A stretch of DNA of 64,000 nucleotides from Megascapheus bottae (GCA_024803745.1 JANJXV010000004.1:41287358-41351357), one strand, 5' to 3'; positions 34,035-47,558 are shown, numbered from the stretch's first letter. Numbers and translations: made by a program. Notes: generated by a model from the letters alone, not told the origin.

Positions 34035-34105
34035 CACTGGTGTTGAACCCAGGACCTCATCCATGTTAGATTACCCTATGTCATGGAGCTCCAGTCCCAG
34101 TCCTG
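34035..34105 (-). mobile_element. ID-like tRNA-derived fragment
   Basis: 'cactggtgttgaacccagga' (B-box complement) and 'cctcatccatgttagattac' suggest a diverged ID element on the minus strand. Confidence 0.4.
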
Positions 34106-34464
34106 AAAATGCTACATGTTAAACAAGTATTTTACTTTAGGTAACTGCTTATTTTAATACCAGGTGTGGTATGTTGAAGCTATATGGTAAGGCTCCTTAA
34201 GCTTCAGTAGAAGAATTTTGGAGGGCATGTAATACTCTTGTTTTGTCCTCTCGGAAAAAACTGGCCCAAATAGTCGCTACAAAATTGATGATACCTATTT
34301 ATGAAAGAAGGCATACCCATGAAAGCACATTTATTTGGTACAATATTTTGTTAAATGATGCACAGTATGTATGACCTATTTAAGTTTCTAGTTGCAGTTA
34401 CATTGGAAATGGTTCAAGGTACCCTGTGTGTACCTATGATTGCTTTAAATAAAAAACATTATGG

Positions 34465-34650
34465 CCGGGAGTTTGGCCTAGTGGTAGAGTGCTTTCCTAG
34501 CATGCACAAAGACCAGGGTTTGATTCCTCAGTACTACATGCATAGAAAAATCCAGAAGTGGTGCTGAGGCTCAAGTGGTAGAGCTCTAGCTTTGAGAAAA
34601 CCCAAGGACAGTGCTCAGGCCCTGAGCCCAAGCCCAGGACTGGCAAAAAC
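34465..34650 (+). mobile_element. IDL-Geo dimeric SINE
   Basis: 'gggagtttggcctagtggta', 'gcatgcacaaagaccagggt', right half 'gctcaagtggtagagctcta', end 'ccaggactggcaaaaac'. Imperfect TSD 'aaaaaacattatgg' at 34451-34464 and 'aaaaacatattatgg' at about 34645-34659. Confidence 0.9.
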
Positions 34651-34804
34651 ATATTATGGGATGACACAATTTAAGGTCATAATCAAAATGTTTGAAATGG
34701 TAGTGACTTCCTTTACTCAGCCAAAAAAAAGCCCAAAACAAATAAACAAACGAAAAACAAAATAAAACAATTAACCCAACCCAAAAGATGAATCCCTCCA
34801 AGCT

Positions 34805-34922
34805 CTAGTTTTTCTCTCCCTCGCCTTCTCCTTCTCCTTCTCCTTCTTCCTCTCCCTCCCTCCCTCACTCCCTCTCTCCTCCATCTGCCTCCCTCCCTCC
34901 CACCCTCTTTCTCTCTCTTACA
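34805..34922. repeat. Polypyrimidine tract
   Basis: About 118 bases almost entirely C/T, with repeated 'cttctc' and 'ccctcc' units. A mirror-type purine/pyrimidine tract like this could form triplex DNA (inference). Confidence 0.85.
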
Positions 34923-37900
34923 TTTTCCACAAGTTAGGGATCACAGCACCCAGGCATGATACTTCCAAGTGACTCACCTTATAATATGCAGCTGGAAAGG
35001 GCAAATACTTACTTTGAGTTCTCCACTGGTGAAGTAGGAGGCTTGATATTGACCTGATTAATAATCTTTTTTTATTTTTCCTGGAATAACAATGCAAGAT
35101 CTATAAAAACTCTCCTAGTGAAGCTGGACACTCACACAACAGGACATGACTGAACCAGTTCCTGTGGGAGACATTGTCCGCACAGCGCACGTAGCTTTCA
35201 CTGGGAGCCACTCTGGGTGCCCTGCCTATGTTGTAATTTGGTTTCCTATTACGTAACATGAGCGGCGCCTTCTCAGCTGGGGCAGAACAACCATGATGAT
35301 CTCCCAGACGGATCTATGAACTCTAGACCTTGCTTTCTCCATGGCGGTGGACATATTGATTGGCACTCTGAAAGAATGGCCAGTTTGGGCCACTTCCAGG
35401 ACTTGGTAGGGTTCCTGCTTGTAATTCCTCAGCTCACTGGCTTCAAAGATGGTTTCTAGAATATAGTTCAATCAAATCAAATTGGGCCCTTTTAGTTTGT
35501 TATTTTGTTTTGTTTTCAAAAGTCACAAACAGAAGAGCAAAACTTTCCAGAAACCTTGAATGGCAAGGGCATGTTTGCCAACTTCACCAAGTCCCTGGTT
35601 GATGTTATGATCAGCAAAAGAGCCATATAATGACTCTGATGCTATCTCATCAACCTTTCCCATTTGGAAGAAACATTTGGCTTGATGTTTATGCAGCAGA
35701 GTGAAGTCTCAGTTCCACTGAGGAGATAGACAGCAGTACAAATGTTTTCTCCAAGGCATCTAACTTGGACAGCAAACAGTGTGGGAAGCATTGATTTTGT
35801 TAGGTTTAGAAGACTTACCAGGCATCTATCCTTTATGGGGTCAGAGCAAGATATTCTCAAAATCCTTTGTAGGATAGGTATGTACTATATGATTCTTTGA
35901 ATTAGAGACCAACTTTTGAATTCAGAAGAATAATTAACATTGCTAATAAACATTGCCAAAGCATCTATAACTTCCTCATCTGAGCCCAAACTGTGTGTTG
36001 ATTTCCTGCCCTCTGGTGTGCATTTTTCTCTCTTCACTAGAGATTCTAAGCTAGGCAAAAGGCTTTGAAGCATCTTGTAGAGAAACAGAATGGACCATAG
36101 GACATTTTAGTGCAGAAGCAGCTGCATTCCCAGTAGTGCAGGTGAAGGTAGCTGCCAGGATACAGTGTTCAGCAATATTTCCTCCTCTGCCTTGGATCAC
36201 CTTTCGCTTTACTGAACAGAAAATAGTAAGGCCCACAGATTGGCAGTGTGACTACATGGGGAGGGTCCTCCTGTTCTCTCCCTCTCTTTTGCCCTCATTC
36301 AATAGAAGGAGGAAAGGTAGCTCCCTGGCATGTGAATAAGGCCAGTTGACGTTTGTTATTCTGTCCATTTACAGTTCAGAACAGTTCTACAGTCAGAAAT
36401 TAACTTTGATTTACTTGCCAATGTTTGAAAAATCATGATTTTTAAAATAAAACCCCAGCTTATGTTTTTTCTTCTTCCCCCGCCCCCCGACATTCCCTGG
36501 CCATTAAGATCTGTATTTCTGTAATGTGACAGCCAGCTCTGCCTCAGGGATCCCTTCCCTGTTCCCACACAGTGGCATAGGCAGTCTCCAAGATGACAGA
36601 CCTTGTCAGGCTCAGTTGATAGTCTCCTTGTTGCTTGGCCCTGGGGTCATTTCAATAGGCCACCCTTAGAGTCATTTTGATCTGTCAAATTAGTGTCACT
36701 TATAAAAGCAGAGGAAGCTTTGATCTGGAATCAGTAATCTTATGGATAAGAAGAAACTCATTGGAAATGAAGGGACAGCTGAAGCAAGACTGAGTAAAGG
36801 AAGGTTCTAGAGAAAAGTAGCAGGTCTTGGGCATTACAAAGGTTCCCGGGCAGGGCACGTGGGCAGGTTGGCTCCTGGAACTGAGCCCAGCAGTACAAAG
36901 GGTAGTGCCCCAGAATGGAGGAGCTGCTTTCCTTCTCTTGTTGCCTTGGGTCAGCTCTGATTGCATTGAAGTCCTGGTCTCAGTATCATCTTCTGGTACC
37001 AGCAAGAGAGTCGAGTTGGTAGAGATGGCAATAAGCTAATATTGAACCTTCTGTTCCCAACTCCATCATTTAGTTCAATGGTAATTCACTTCCTTAGATC
37101 TCAGAACCATGGATAAAGGACTATGACCCATGGCATTTTAGCTCTTCATAGTCCTTATATTTCACAATAGGGATCTTGGCTCTGCCAATAGTTTTTGTGT
37201 CTTAATAACAGTAATCAAAGCTTGGGTTGGTCATATGGTAATAAATATTTGCCCATCTGGGACTTGGACCTGTAAAAAACAGAACAGGAAACTCCACATC
37301 ATACGGAAAGTTGTACTTTTAATTTCATAACTTGACTTTTGCTTCAGAAAGATAGCTCTTCTTGAAACCGAGCCTTTACCACACAAAGCATTTTTACAAA
37401 AGATTTTCTTATTGGTCATCTTTTTTGTATCATTATGATCATCTAAGGCAAATGAAGGTGTTATGGCTAACTTGTATAAAGGAAATTAAAGTTCAGGAAA
37501 ATTAAATGAGTTTGCTCATGTGTTATGATGTATTCAATAGAATCAAAAGAGGCTCTCAATCCATGGAGCTTTCCATTCACTTTTGCCACCTATGTGTGAT
37601 TGTATGTATATGTGAACATGTGTGTATGTGCCTACACACCAAAACGGAGAAGTGAAGAATGTTTTTCTTTTCTTTTTTTGTTTAAAAAGAAATTCCAGAG
37701 CACTTGATTTGGAAAATGACAAATGATGGCTCATAGAATATAGTATACTTATGTAAAATTAAAAAGAACTCTAAATATTATGTTAAAAATCCTACAAATT
37801 ATGGCAGGGGATCTAAATATAAACTATTTTTATTTATGGATTCATAGACTCAAGCAAGAGTTACAATGAACTCGTGATAAGAAAATGTCCCTGGTGGCTG

Positions 37901-38754
37901 ACCGATTACAAGAAATGATCCCTACTTGTTAAATACGTTATGCTGTTCTCTGGATTCAAAGTGTATTTCAAAATAAGTCATCTCACAACCTTTATATTCA
38001 GCTATTGATACCCAATATTCATATATTTCTCTGAGGCTTCCTATTTCACCAAAGCTACCTTCTCCCCTTTTCCTAGCCATTGTTGTTATGTTAGCAACAC
38101 AAATACTAAGCACATACATACTGGTTTGGACAACAAGGAGAGGCATTCCCATGAGGAAAGGAGCCATGTGTCCACACATTGTCCCTTTCAGAGATCACAA
38201 CTTTGCCTCTAGCTGTGGAGTCTACTCCTTGGAGACCATGTGGGAACTTTCTTATTTTCTCTGTATGTATGTGTGAAGAGAAAGGCCAACTACATGCACT
38301 ATTCATTGCATTATAGAATTGGTTAGACAACTCGAAATATTTTGAATCTTTGATATGTTTGAAGACATGTAACTTACTGTAGGGTTAGAAACTATGGTGC
38401 ACCTATCTCTTAGGAAAATAATATTCTTGTTTATCTTGAAGTATTCACATGATAGAAAAAATTACTTTGAAATTCTTGAAGTGTTGGTTTCAAATAGTTA
38501 CACAGGAAGGAAAGATTTTTTAATAATAAGTGACTTTTTAAAGATCTTATGACCTAATATCAATTTAGTTTTTTTATAAAATAAAAAGAGGGCATAATTA
38601 TCTACACACTCGAAGAGAGATTATTATGTTTACAAAAGTGTGTTGTGTGTTTGAAAGCTAAACTGTGTCTCTGAACACAAAGCAGGGTATGCTGGATGTT
38701 TGTGGGAAGTTACCTATGTAGGAGATGAACATAACTTCATACTTGTAAATTCAA
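34923..38754. other. Long unique non-coding stretch
   Basis: About 3.8 kb without a repeat family I recognise. Four short minus-strand frames cluster between 35226 and 36236. They are in different frames, separated by stops, and their translations match no family I know. A C-rich run lies near 36477-36489. Confidence 0.4.
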
Positions 38755-38819
38755 GTGTGTGTGGTGTGTGTGGGGGTGTTGCTTTGTTTTGTTCTTTTTG
38801 TTTTGTTTTGTTTTGTTCT
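38755..38819. repeat. (TG)n and (TTTTG)n simple repeat
   Basis: TG-rich to about 38779, then TTTTG units to 38818, directly at the tail side of the minus-strand SINE. Confidence 0.9.
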
Positions 38820-39028
38820 TGTGCCAGTCCAAGGACTTAAAGTTGGGGCTTAGCCACTGTCCCTGAATTTTTTCTCTCAAGGTTGGCATACTACCATTTG
38901 AGCCACAACTCTACTTCCAGATTTTTGGTGGTTAGTTTTTCTTGTTTGGGCTGGCTTCAAATCACAATCCTTGGATCTCATCCTCCTTGAGTAGCTAAGA
39001 CTACAGGCGTTATCCATTAGCACAGGGA
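38820..39028 (-). mobile_element. B1-Geo composite SINE
   Basis: 'tgtgccagtccaaggactta' (Geo tail complement), 'actaccatttgagccacaac', 'cttccagatttttggtggtt', B1 'atctcatcctccttgagtag' and 'aagactacaggcgttatcca'. Diverged but collinear. Confidence 0.75.
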
Positions 39029-40771
39029 AAGTTCAAGACATTGTACTCAATGAGTTCTATCACTTCAGTTTGTACTAACCTATTCTTTCCGTCTATGAGG
39101 TCGAAATGAAACATTACTATTGGTGGTTTATTTCCTGAGTACCTGTGTTAACAGGGATTCCTGAAAAAACCTTCTACTCACTTCTGAGTGCAATTCCCTT
39201 GTGAAATTAAAGAGTAAGGACTTCCTGGGGCTTCTAGGAAGGCTTGATTGACAGACACGTCTGACCACATCTATCATGGGCACCAGACAGAGATGACAGA
39301 AATGAGGTGTGCTGATGTGGTCCAGAAATTTGAAATCTGCAGAAGCAAAGCAGGCTGCCATCTACCACAGAGATTTCCTCTCCTGATTTTCTTGTATGGC
39401 AAAATAAATAGCTTTACTATGAACGTTGTCTCTATTACATCCTCTGGACAACTCATGCCTAGTTAGCTCTATTACTCTACATTATGCATTTAAAGTTAGA
39501 CGTTAACAGATTGTCTAGTGAATCTGAGATTCTGTGTTGTAGGGCAGACTGCAATGAGAGGAGGTGAAGCAGCTTTTTGGGACGGGGGTAGGGGAATGGA
39601 GTGGGAGCTATGCGTTTTCTCTCTGAGTCTAGGCTCAGAGGTCCTTGGGTTCCATGTTGTCCACAGCCCAGTTTAGGCAAGTCAGATTTCATCTTTCTTG
39701 GGAACTGCACCATTTCCTGTCTTGAAAAGCACATGTACAAAATAAGATACTGAGACATAGCCTCTAGCTCCAAATGAGTGGTAAATAGACTTTTTAAAAA
39801 AATTCTGAAAAGGAGCACTGCACTTCTGAATGAAGCTATGGACAAATTGCTCAACAGGTCAGGGACACAGAGCAAGAGATTCCCAAAGCTGCCTATTCTA
39901 ACTAGCTTGGTTTACTAAATACTGAGACTGACTCCAACCTGGATCCTTAAAATTAGGATGAAGGGCGTAGGGTTGGGGATGGTGGTTGCCTGAGATAATT
40001 TCCATCCACACTGGAAAGACACATTACTTTGGTATCCATCAGCAATTGTTGTTGTCTCCAGCTGTACATCTAGGTCCTATACAACAGACAGCACACTTCC
40101 TGGACCTTGTTTGAGAAGTTGAAGTTCCAATAGACCCCGCTGACTGTTTAGGAGATAGTATACCATCAAGGCAAATGACCACACATCTCTGGTTTCATGG
40201 AGGGCAAGTGTGCAAGTCATTCTACCATATGTAGCTTCCTGCTTGTCTACAGGCTACACACTACACCACACGTCTGGCCTTCCATGAGCAAAAGTTTCAC
40301 TACTGAAATTAATAGGTGACCTTTCTGGGTTTTTTTCTCATATACCCAAAAGAAGAGAAGCTTTGCTAGCAAGTAGTTTTGCATTCACAGTTCAATACTT
40401 CTGCAAGTACCCAGCAATGCAAACAAACAAGAGTAGCTCCAGGGCCTGTCCAGAGGTCTTGGTCTCCTTACTCTTGACTGTAGGAAGAGGTTGTTTCTTT
40501 GGGAATGTGTGCAGAGCTTTGAAATTCACTGATGAGACCTACCTATGAAACACCAAAGCACCACATGTCATCAGGTGACCTTTTTTTCTGTCCACTTCTA
40601 TCTCAAACCTGTTGGTGTCATGGAAAACAAGTAGGAGCTTCTAAATTATAGAAGTTACACTGTAGAGTGACCCTCCCTCTTTTCCTCCCTCCCTCCCTGG
40701 AAAGATTGGAATCAGAGGTCATGGCAGCATCAGGCTGCTTCTTCGCTCCAGAGTCTAGCATTTTAGGTGGC
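39029..40771. other. Unique non-coding stretch
   Basis: No repeat family or exon is recognised. A 132-codon minus frame at 39477-39875 overlaps nothing recognisable and has no domain I can name. Confidence 0.4.
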
Positions 40772-40990
40772 ATACCTATGGTTGACTCACGTAGTCCTGG
40801 CTACTCAGATGGGCATGATTTGAGGATCATAGTTTGAGCCACCTGGGAAGGAAATTTCATGAGACTCTTGTCTTCAATTTACCACCCCAAAGCCATAAAT
40901 GGTGCTGTACTCAAGTGGCAAAGCACCAGCTTTGAATGGAAAAGCTAAGGGACAGCACCAGGCTAAACTAAAGGAAAATGAAAACCTGGA
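40772..40990 (+). mobile_element. B1-Geo composite SINE
   Basis: 'gtagtcctggctactcagat', 'gatttgaggatcatagtttg', 'catgagactcttgtcttcaa', Geo half 'ctgtactcaagtggcaaagc' and 'accagctttgaatggaaaag'. The 3' end is degraded. Confidence 0.75.
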
Positions 40991-42317
40991 GCTGAGAGAG
41001 TAGCAAAGAAGGAAGAGCCACAAGTCTCAAGAAGGCATATCTGGCTTTCTCTATACCTAATTTTTCCTGATTGTCTCCTCTCACTGTCCTCTAATACTTC
41101 CCTAAAATCCCAGGGCAGCCAGGGTAGCTCTCTTATCCAAACTTCCTCAAAATTCCAGGGAGAAAACAGAAAAAAAAATCAGGCATCCCTTTCCTATCAC
41201 TTTCTTTCAGAAATTCAGTCCAGTGGTTCAAGTGAGAGAATTACGAAATGAAATACTGATGCAGTAAGAGCCACTTTAGGAAATGATCATACTGTTGCCA
41301 GCAACTGTCAACTTATTATATGTATGTCTTTTCAAAACAGCATAAAATGAAAACAAACACCAAAACCCAAAAGTAAATATTTAAAGATTTCTTGGGAAGT
41401 TTCTGAAAATCTTTTCCTGTGAAGGAATTTATTTTTCCAGATAACTAGTAGAAATCTACTAAACTTTGGAAAACCTTGCAAACTAAGAAGGATGATCTTT
41501 TTTTCCTCTATGAAGTAGAAGACCAGGATTACCTTATTTGGGAGAAAAGAATCATCTCAAGCAAAATGTGAGCTATATGTATGAGGGATTTACAACTAAA
41601 CTCAAGAAACAAAACCAAACAAATCTACCCATTGCCTCTAGTACCGATTCTGGCCCAGTGTTCTGTTCCTGCAGGTTTGAACACAATTTTAGCCCTTTTT
41701 CTGCCTGAGACATAATTCTCATGTTGCCTGAAGCTGGTGTAGTAAGAATCAAACTAAATTATCAGGTCTTTGGGAGGGAGGGAAGAAACGTAACTGGAAA
41801 TAGTTGGTGATAGCAGAATGGAAAGCAGTGGGAGGAAGGCTGAGCAAGAGTGATTTCTGGGATGCTGGTTTTATACTTAGGTGCTTTGTAAAAGAGCTTG
41901 TATTCCAGACATAAAGGGGGAGAGACAGGCTAGAGATGGTCTTATTGTGAAGAAAGGAAGTAGGAAAAGAGGAAACAGCAAGCGCAGAGGAAGAAGCCTC
42001 CTGTCCTCAGCCAGTTGCAACCACTGAGTTCACAACCAGATACTTCAGAAGCAAGGGAGGAAGGTCTAAGTGGGCAGAAGAAAGAAGAGCTTAGTACATT
42101 GTGAAGCACGGAAAGTATGTCAGGATCATGAAAAGCCACAGGGACAGATGACAGATCCGAGCATCAGAACAATGCAGGGGCGATGAATTCAGTAGAGGGT
42201 GCTTCCAAGATAATGTTTGCTCTTCGTGCATTCTAACAGCAGGTCAGTAAATTCTGGTGAAAAGTGTGCTGCAATGTAAAGTGGTCATGCTACCCTGTTG
42301 ATTCAAACACAAAACCA
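40991..42317. other. Unique non-coding stretch
   Basis: No repeat family or exon is recognised. Confidence 0.4.
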
Positions 42318-42565
42318 GCCAGGTGCTGTTTTTGTACCTATTGTCTAATCCTACCTACTCAGGAGGCTGAGAGCTGAGGGATCATAGTTTGAAACCAGCC
42401 CTGGCAAGAAAATGCATGAAATTCTTATTTCTAATTAACCACCAATAAGATGGAAGAGGAGTGGTGGCTCAAGTGATCGCATGCCAGCCTTGAGTGAAGA
42501 AGGGACAGTACTCACACCCAGAGTTCAAGCCCCAATGCATACACAAAAGCAAACAAAACAAAACA
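42318..42565 (+). mobile_element. B1-Geo composite SINE
   Basis: 'cagccaggtgctgtttttgt', 'ctactcaggaggctgagagc', 'ggatcatagtttgaaaccag', linker 'ttatttctaattaaccacca', Geo half 'gtggtggctcaagtgatcgc' to 'agagttcaagccccaatgc', and an AAAAC-rich tail. Confidence 0.85.
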
Positions 42566-42775
42566 AAAGCAGAACAGACTCTAGAGCCCCAGATTTAAAT
42601 ACATGCTGACTAGCTGGGTGTGCCTGCTAAGTTACTTGACCTCTTTCCTGTAAAAAGTGGTTAATAACCCTTACAGGCTCACAGGATTTGAAAAATAGAT
42701 GAGCTAATAGGACTGAGCTTAGAAATGTGCTGGGACACAGTAAGCACCCCATCGTGTATAAGCTGATATTATTTT
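42566..42775 (+). mobile_element. MIR SINE relic
   Basis: Nearly full MIR order: 'gactctagagccccagattt', 'gactagctgggtgtgcctgc', 'taagttacttgacctctttc', 'gctcacaggatttgaaaaat', 'gctgggacacagtaagcacc'. Confidence 0.75.
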
Positions 42776-43846
42776 CTAAGTTCTCACCTTTATCCTTAAC
42801 TTTTCCTCTCAGAATTCAATAAAGTAACTGTACAGTTAATAAAAAACAAACCTGAGATATTTCTAGATTCTTTCTTTCACACTTCTGATCCAAGTTAGTC
42901 GTTCCAGGAGATCATTTAACCACTTGTGACTGATAAATGTTTTCTTGAAGGGATGCTAGTGAATTTAATAGAAACAGAATTTGGAAGAAGACCAAGGTGG
43001 TAGGGTAGGACTCTCACCTTTCCCAGAGTTCCCTCTTCTTCCAGTTCTACCTTCATCTCCACACAAAATTTTAGACTACAAGCTCTCCCCATTTTCTCAT
43101 ATACTACCTACACAAGTGTAGGTACAAATTTCGAAGCTCATTTCCTTCTAGAGTTTTGTTTTTGATCCTTTAAACTCTAAGGGGGGGGGGAAGAAGTGGT
43201 TTAAGCAGAGAAAGAAATAGCAAAGGAAAATGTCAGAGGGTATAAAAGCTTCTGAAAGGCCTGGAGGACAACAGCTCCAAAGGAAAACCAGATAATCATC
43301 ACTGTTGACAGGGCTTCCATTTGCTGCAGAGGATTCTGGGTTAGGAAGGAGGGGTGACATAGAGCTATAAGGTATCCTTCATTGTACTGATATTTTCCCA
43401 CAGTATCTTCTCCTGAGGATAGAGAAGACCTGGAATCTTCACAGGAAATTCAAGTAAATGTAATATAGACAATTTTTACCTATGTTTACTTTTTGTTTTA
43501 ACAAATGGTTTCATTTAGGTAACATGGAGACATTCTCCCCATTTCCCACTATTAAGAAGCAACTACTTCCTGGCTCCTTTCAAATTTGTAACTTATGTAG
43601 GTCAGACCCCAAAGTCCCTTAACCAAGGGAAAGTCACCTAACCACACCCCAGAACAGGAAAAATAAATGACATATTGCATGAACCACTTTCCTTTAGCAA
43701 TGTGCTTGTTATGATCAATTATTTCATTTATTCATCATGAGTTAGAGGCAGTCATGTTACCTTGTTTACAGGAAGTTCTTTCAGCAGTGGGTTTTAGCAG
43801 CTTAACTGAACTTACTACAAATTGTATCACTCAGAACCCCGCCTAG
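42776..43846. other. Unique non-coding stretch
   Basis: No repeat family or exon is recognised. A G10 run lies near 43182-43191. Confidence 0.4.
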
Positions 43847-43918
43847 AACCCTCCCCCCTCCCGTCTCTGTCTCTCTCTCTCTCCCTCCTCCCTTCCCTCC
43901 CCCCTCCCCTGCCCAGCC
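43847..43918. repeat. C/T-rich (CTCC/TCTC) tract
   Basis: Plus strand almost entirely C/T, including (TC)n and 'ccctccc' units. The complement yields a Gly/Glu-rich spurious frame. Confidence 0.85.
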
Positions 43919-46015
43919 CGTGTTAAATACCAGGTATTTAACAGTACTAGGATCTCTTTGGGCTTGTTTAGTTAAGCAGTCTCTACCATTGGAATTATGC
44001 CCCCATTCCAAACAATTTTTTTTTTCATTCTTATCTGACCAGATGAGGGGGGGAAGGAGGGTATGGAATCTATCTCATAGGATCCAAGGTCTTAATTTTT
44101 AACAGTTCAAAAACAGGCAGGCGGAATGGCATAAAGATAATTGGGCTCAAATTGTTGTGATTACTTTTTGGATAGCTTGGACCCTGTGTTATCTGTTTAC
44201 CTGTCAGGGTCCTCATTCAACAGGGAGCCCTTTGAAGCCTGGGGTTCTGTCTCGTTCACCTTTAATAGCCTCTGGGTCTATCTAGCACATTATCACTCTG
44301 ACTAAAATGATTCTATTATTAGTTTTTCAGCATCTATCGTTCTGTCAGAGGAGAATTCCTTTCAGTAGGCAAGTTATAGAATTAACAAGTGTTTTGAATC
44401 ACGTACTTCGATACGAAGAGGGCAAAAATCAGTCCAGGCACACCTTGATGACCTGGCAAATATGATTAATCTCCTACCTGGGGGTGGAAGTAGGTGGGGA
44501 GAGGCAATCAATAGAGTCATGAGGTGATGGACCCTTCCCACCCCCAGCTAGAGGGTTTACTGAGATTCCCTGTTAGTCCCATTTGTGTGTAATTCCCCCT
44601 CTGACTTTACACAAATCCAGACAGTTGTCTGGCATTGTCCTTGTCTGTTACACAATCAAGATGTGTTTTCACATAAGCTCTTCATTCCCCTTAGCAAACA
44701 GGGTTGGTTTCTAATATACCTTGAAGGAAAAAGAAAAGGAGAAGAAAAGAAAGAAAAGAAAGCAACAGCTTTGAAGAACTTCGGGTTTGTGTATGGTGAT
44801 AATCATCAACAAGTTCTAGCAGGGGGAGCCCCACAGCACGGTGAAGAAATGGGAGCCTTCAGATAGTTCTCCTGCCCTGAGTCAGACAGGGTGCCCCTGT
44901 CTGTTTTACCACTCTGTCAGCTTGGCCCACTCTACCATATTGTTCTTTACTGTATTGAACTCTTTACTATTGAACTGAAGATGTGGAATCCCTAGTTAGA
45001 AGAAACAATTCTGTGTGAATGCATTTATTCCATCCCTTTGGCCCACAGGGAGAAGGCTGGGTGGGACACCACAGTTCCATGGTGGAGCCGCTGCGTCTTC
45101 TACAACAAAGGATGAATTTAAGCGCGACCACAGGAGAACAATGCCTTCCTTTTGTTGTGGAAAACTTCCTCTAATTTTTTCTCCTGGTTGTGGTTGCTGC
45201 CATGGTTGTTTGTTCATGCAAGTGTTTATAGCATGCCTTTGCACTTTGTCAGGGGAAACCAGCCTTCCATCCTGCCATCTTGCAACATCACTTCTGACTG
45301 TATCTCAGGGATCCTAATAATAGACATTGCGGCAACCACCTGTGCTTAAGGTCACTGCCTCATGGGTTTCACTCGAATGCTATCCTTGGTGTCATAGCCA
45401 CAGATCTGAATTGGTTACACCCCTTCCTACCTACGGGGAAACATGTCATTATAAAACAAAACAAAACAAAACAACTTGCTTCTCCATGAAAGCCCCACGA
45501 CTGACACTCCATGAAGGGTAATGTTGAAGAACCAGTTATTCATCTTTCCCAACCTTGATTTTGGTAGATGTCCATGGCTTGAATCACCAGGAAATCTGAA
45601 GGAAAGTATTTCCTATTATTGTTCAGCGTATGTATGAAATGTTCAGTGAGTTTATACTTACATCACACCAACTGGCGGATTAGGTTTCATGGGCTGTAAT
45701 TCGAGCTACCAACACTGGAGATAATTGGTACACCTTTTTAGGTGTAATACCTGTGTGGACATCAGATACTTGATTTGTAATGCACACTGTCTTCTGGGAT
45801 AATAGAAAGGAAGATGGAGGATTCCCAAAGCAGTACAGCACCAAGAGCATGTGGCCGGCCTGGTTGATTGCTACCTTCTTTTTTATTAGCTTCACGATGT
45901 GGATTGATTCATCTCTTTTGGTTTATCTAGGGAAGAGTGGCTGATAATAAAATATTATCTCTCTCAAGATAGCCCTCTTGCCTTATGATATTTTCAGACT
46001 CCTTAAGAGCTCATT
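43919..46015. other. Unique non-coding stretch with minor relics
   Basis: A possible L2 3'-end remnant lies near 44235-44300 ('ttctgtctcgttcacctt', 'ctatctagcacattatc'). A purine-rich run of AAAG units lies near 44727-44762. Frames of 82-100 codons overlap on both strands around 44996-45317 without a recognisable domain. Confidence 0.4.
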
Positions 46016-46019
46016 CTGG

Positions 46020-46196
46020 ACCATATATGTATATGAGTATGTGTGTATACATATTATATATGTATGTATATCTGTATCTATATGTGTGTAAATATATATG
46101 TTTGTATATCTATCTTATGTTTGTATATCTGTATATCTATCTATCTATCTACCTACCTACCTACCTACCTACCTACCTACTTACCTACCTACCTAT
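46020..46196. repeat. TATG/(TATC)n/(TACC)n compound microsatellite
   Basis: TA/TG-rich units to about 46130, then CTAT units, then CCTA units to 46194. The array abuts the tail side of the minus-strand SINE at 46200. The Tyr/Leu-rich open frames over it are artefacts. Confidence 0.93.
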
Positions 46197-46199
46197 GCA

Positions 46200-46412
46200 T
46201 GCATACTGAGACCTGGGTGCTGTCCCTGAGCTTCTTTGTGCTCAAGGCCAGTGCCCTACCACTTGGGCCACAGAGCATTTCTGGCTTTTTCTGTATAGTC
46301 TATTGGAGTCTCACAGGCTTTCCTGCCTGAGCTGGCTTCCAACTGCAGTCACTCAGATCTTAGCCTCCTGAGTAGCGAGGATAATATGCATGAACCACTG
46401 GAGCCTGGCTTT
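46200..46412 (-). mobile_element. B1-Geo composite SINE
   Basis: 'actgagacctgggtgctgtc', 'gccctaccacttgggccaca', 'tattggagtctcacaggctt', B1 'cagatcttagcctcctgagt', ending 'catgaaccactggagcctgg'. Confidence 0.85.
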
Positions 46413-47364
46413 GGACCATGTTTTTATATCAATTTCCTTGCAGGGATGTTGAACTGATTCAAATAGATGGATCGTTCACTGACACTGTGATTAAGTTCAC
46501 TTTATCTTTATTATCTCCCTCACTCAGGAATTGGTTAAGTATTGGCTGGTTTACCTATCACAAATAATCATTTGATCAGCTCTCATGTCAATATTGTTAG
46601 GCCCAATGTTTTATCCAATGATTTAAACTAGTTAGGCATAACCAATTCAGAACAACGTTAGCCTTGTCCAAATCATTTGTGCAGTTCAGTGGAAGGGGCA
46701 GGTATCCTCGCCTGGGTCTAATGAAGAAGAGCAGATGGATTCAACCTGTACTGTCTTCTCTGTTTATGCTCATTTAGGGTTAAATAATTGTCTAAGTGTA
46801 ACTTCTTTCAGCCCAGCTGGGTAAGCGGTTTAAAGAGATTTTGGAGATGAAACTTTGAAAACAATAACAAGCCGAAGAAATGACTGTTGGGGATATATTT
46901 TAATGATCATCTGTAAATGGTTACTACAATGAACATGTCGTTAATAAACTGAATTACCCAACAGCCTTCCTTGCTAGATGGGCTTGTTTCCTGCCTGGAC
47001 ATCTGTTTTTATCACAGCTTGGCATCATGTTTAAAACATCTGGGTCTTGATAAAGAAGATTAGAGTACAAAAGAATTTCTACATAAGGTAAAACAACAAC
47101 TTTCACCCCTTCTTTCATATTCTCCTGTCCCTTTCTTGCAAGATCCCTGAATTGTGGAAGCAAAGATTTAAAATGTCTGTATTTCATGTTTTCTACCCAA
47201 GAACGTCTCCTTACAAACATACATACATACTTTTTGCTTAGCTATGTGTTCTTTATCCACTGCAATTGAATTTATTTCCTAATAGATCTAGCTTTTCTTT
47301 TTACAGGCTTGTAATCCTGATCTAATTCACACACACAGACACAAATATACAATATATACTATAT
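46413..47364. other. Unique non-coding stretch
   Basis: No repeat family or exon is recognised. The 88-codon minus frame at 46954-47220 has no domain I know. Confidence 0.4.
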
Positions 47365-47558
47365 TTAACAACTAGTCTTGTTCTAAGTATCTTAAAAAGT
47401 ATTAACCTACAAAATCTTCATAAATCTCATGCAGTAGAAACTATTGTTCTTACTTTACACATAAGGACATTGAACACTCAAAAGTTTTAAGTGAATCTCA
47501 CAGACTTGATGGTGTCAAACAGCTGGAGCCACTTTGAACTCAGGCACAAATTATATTT
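47365..47558 (-). mobile_element. MIR-type relic
   Basis: The order 'gttctaagtatcttaaaaag', 'caaaatcttcataaatctca', 'cttactttacacataaggac', 'agttttaagtgaatctcaca' and 'ctttgaactcaggcacaaat' matches a MIR read in reverse. Confidence 0.6.

Noticed and set aside
35226..36236. Cluster of four minus-strand open frames (61-81 codons) considered as a processed pseudogene
   Set aside because: The pieces fall in different frames with stops between. Comparison from memory with several housekeeping proteins gave only scattered residue matches, and I found no poly(A) tail or flanking direct repeats. A translated search of 35160-36240 would decide it.
44996..45317. Antisense pair of 82- and 100-codon frames
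   Set aside because: No recognisable family on either strand. Mutual overlap suggests low stop density by chance.
46020..46330. Tyr/Leu-rich open frames
   Set aside because: Created by TATG/TATC/TACC microsatellites and a SINE.
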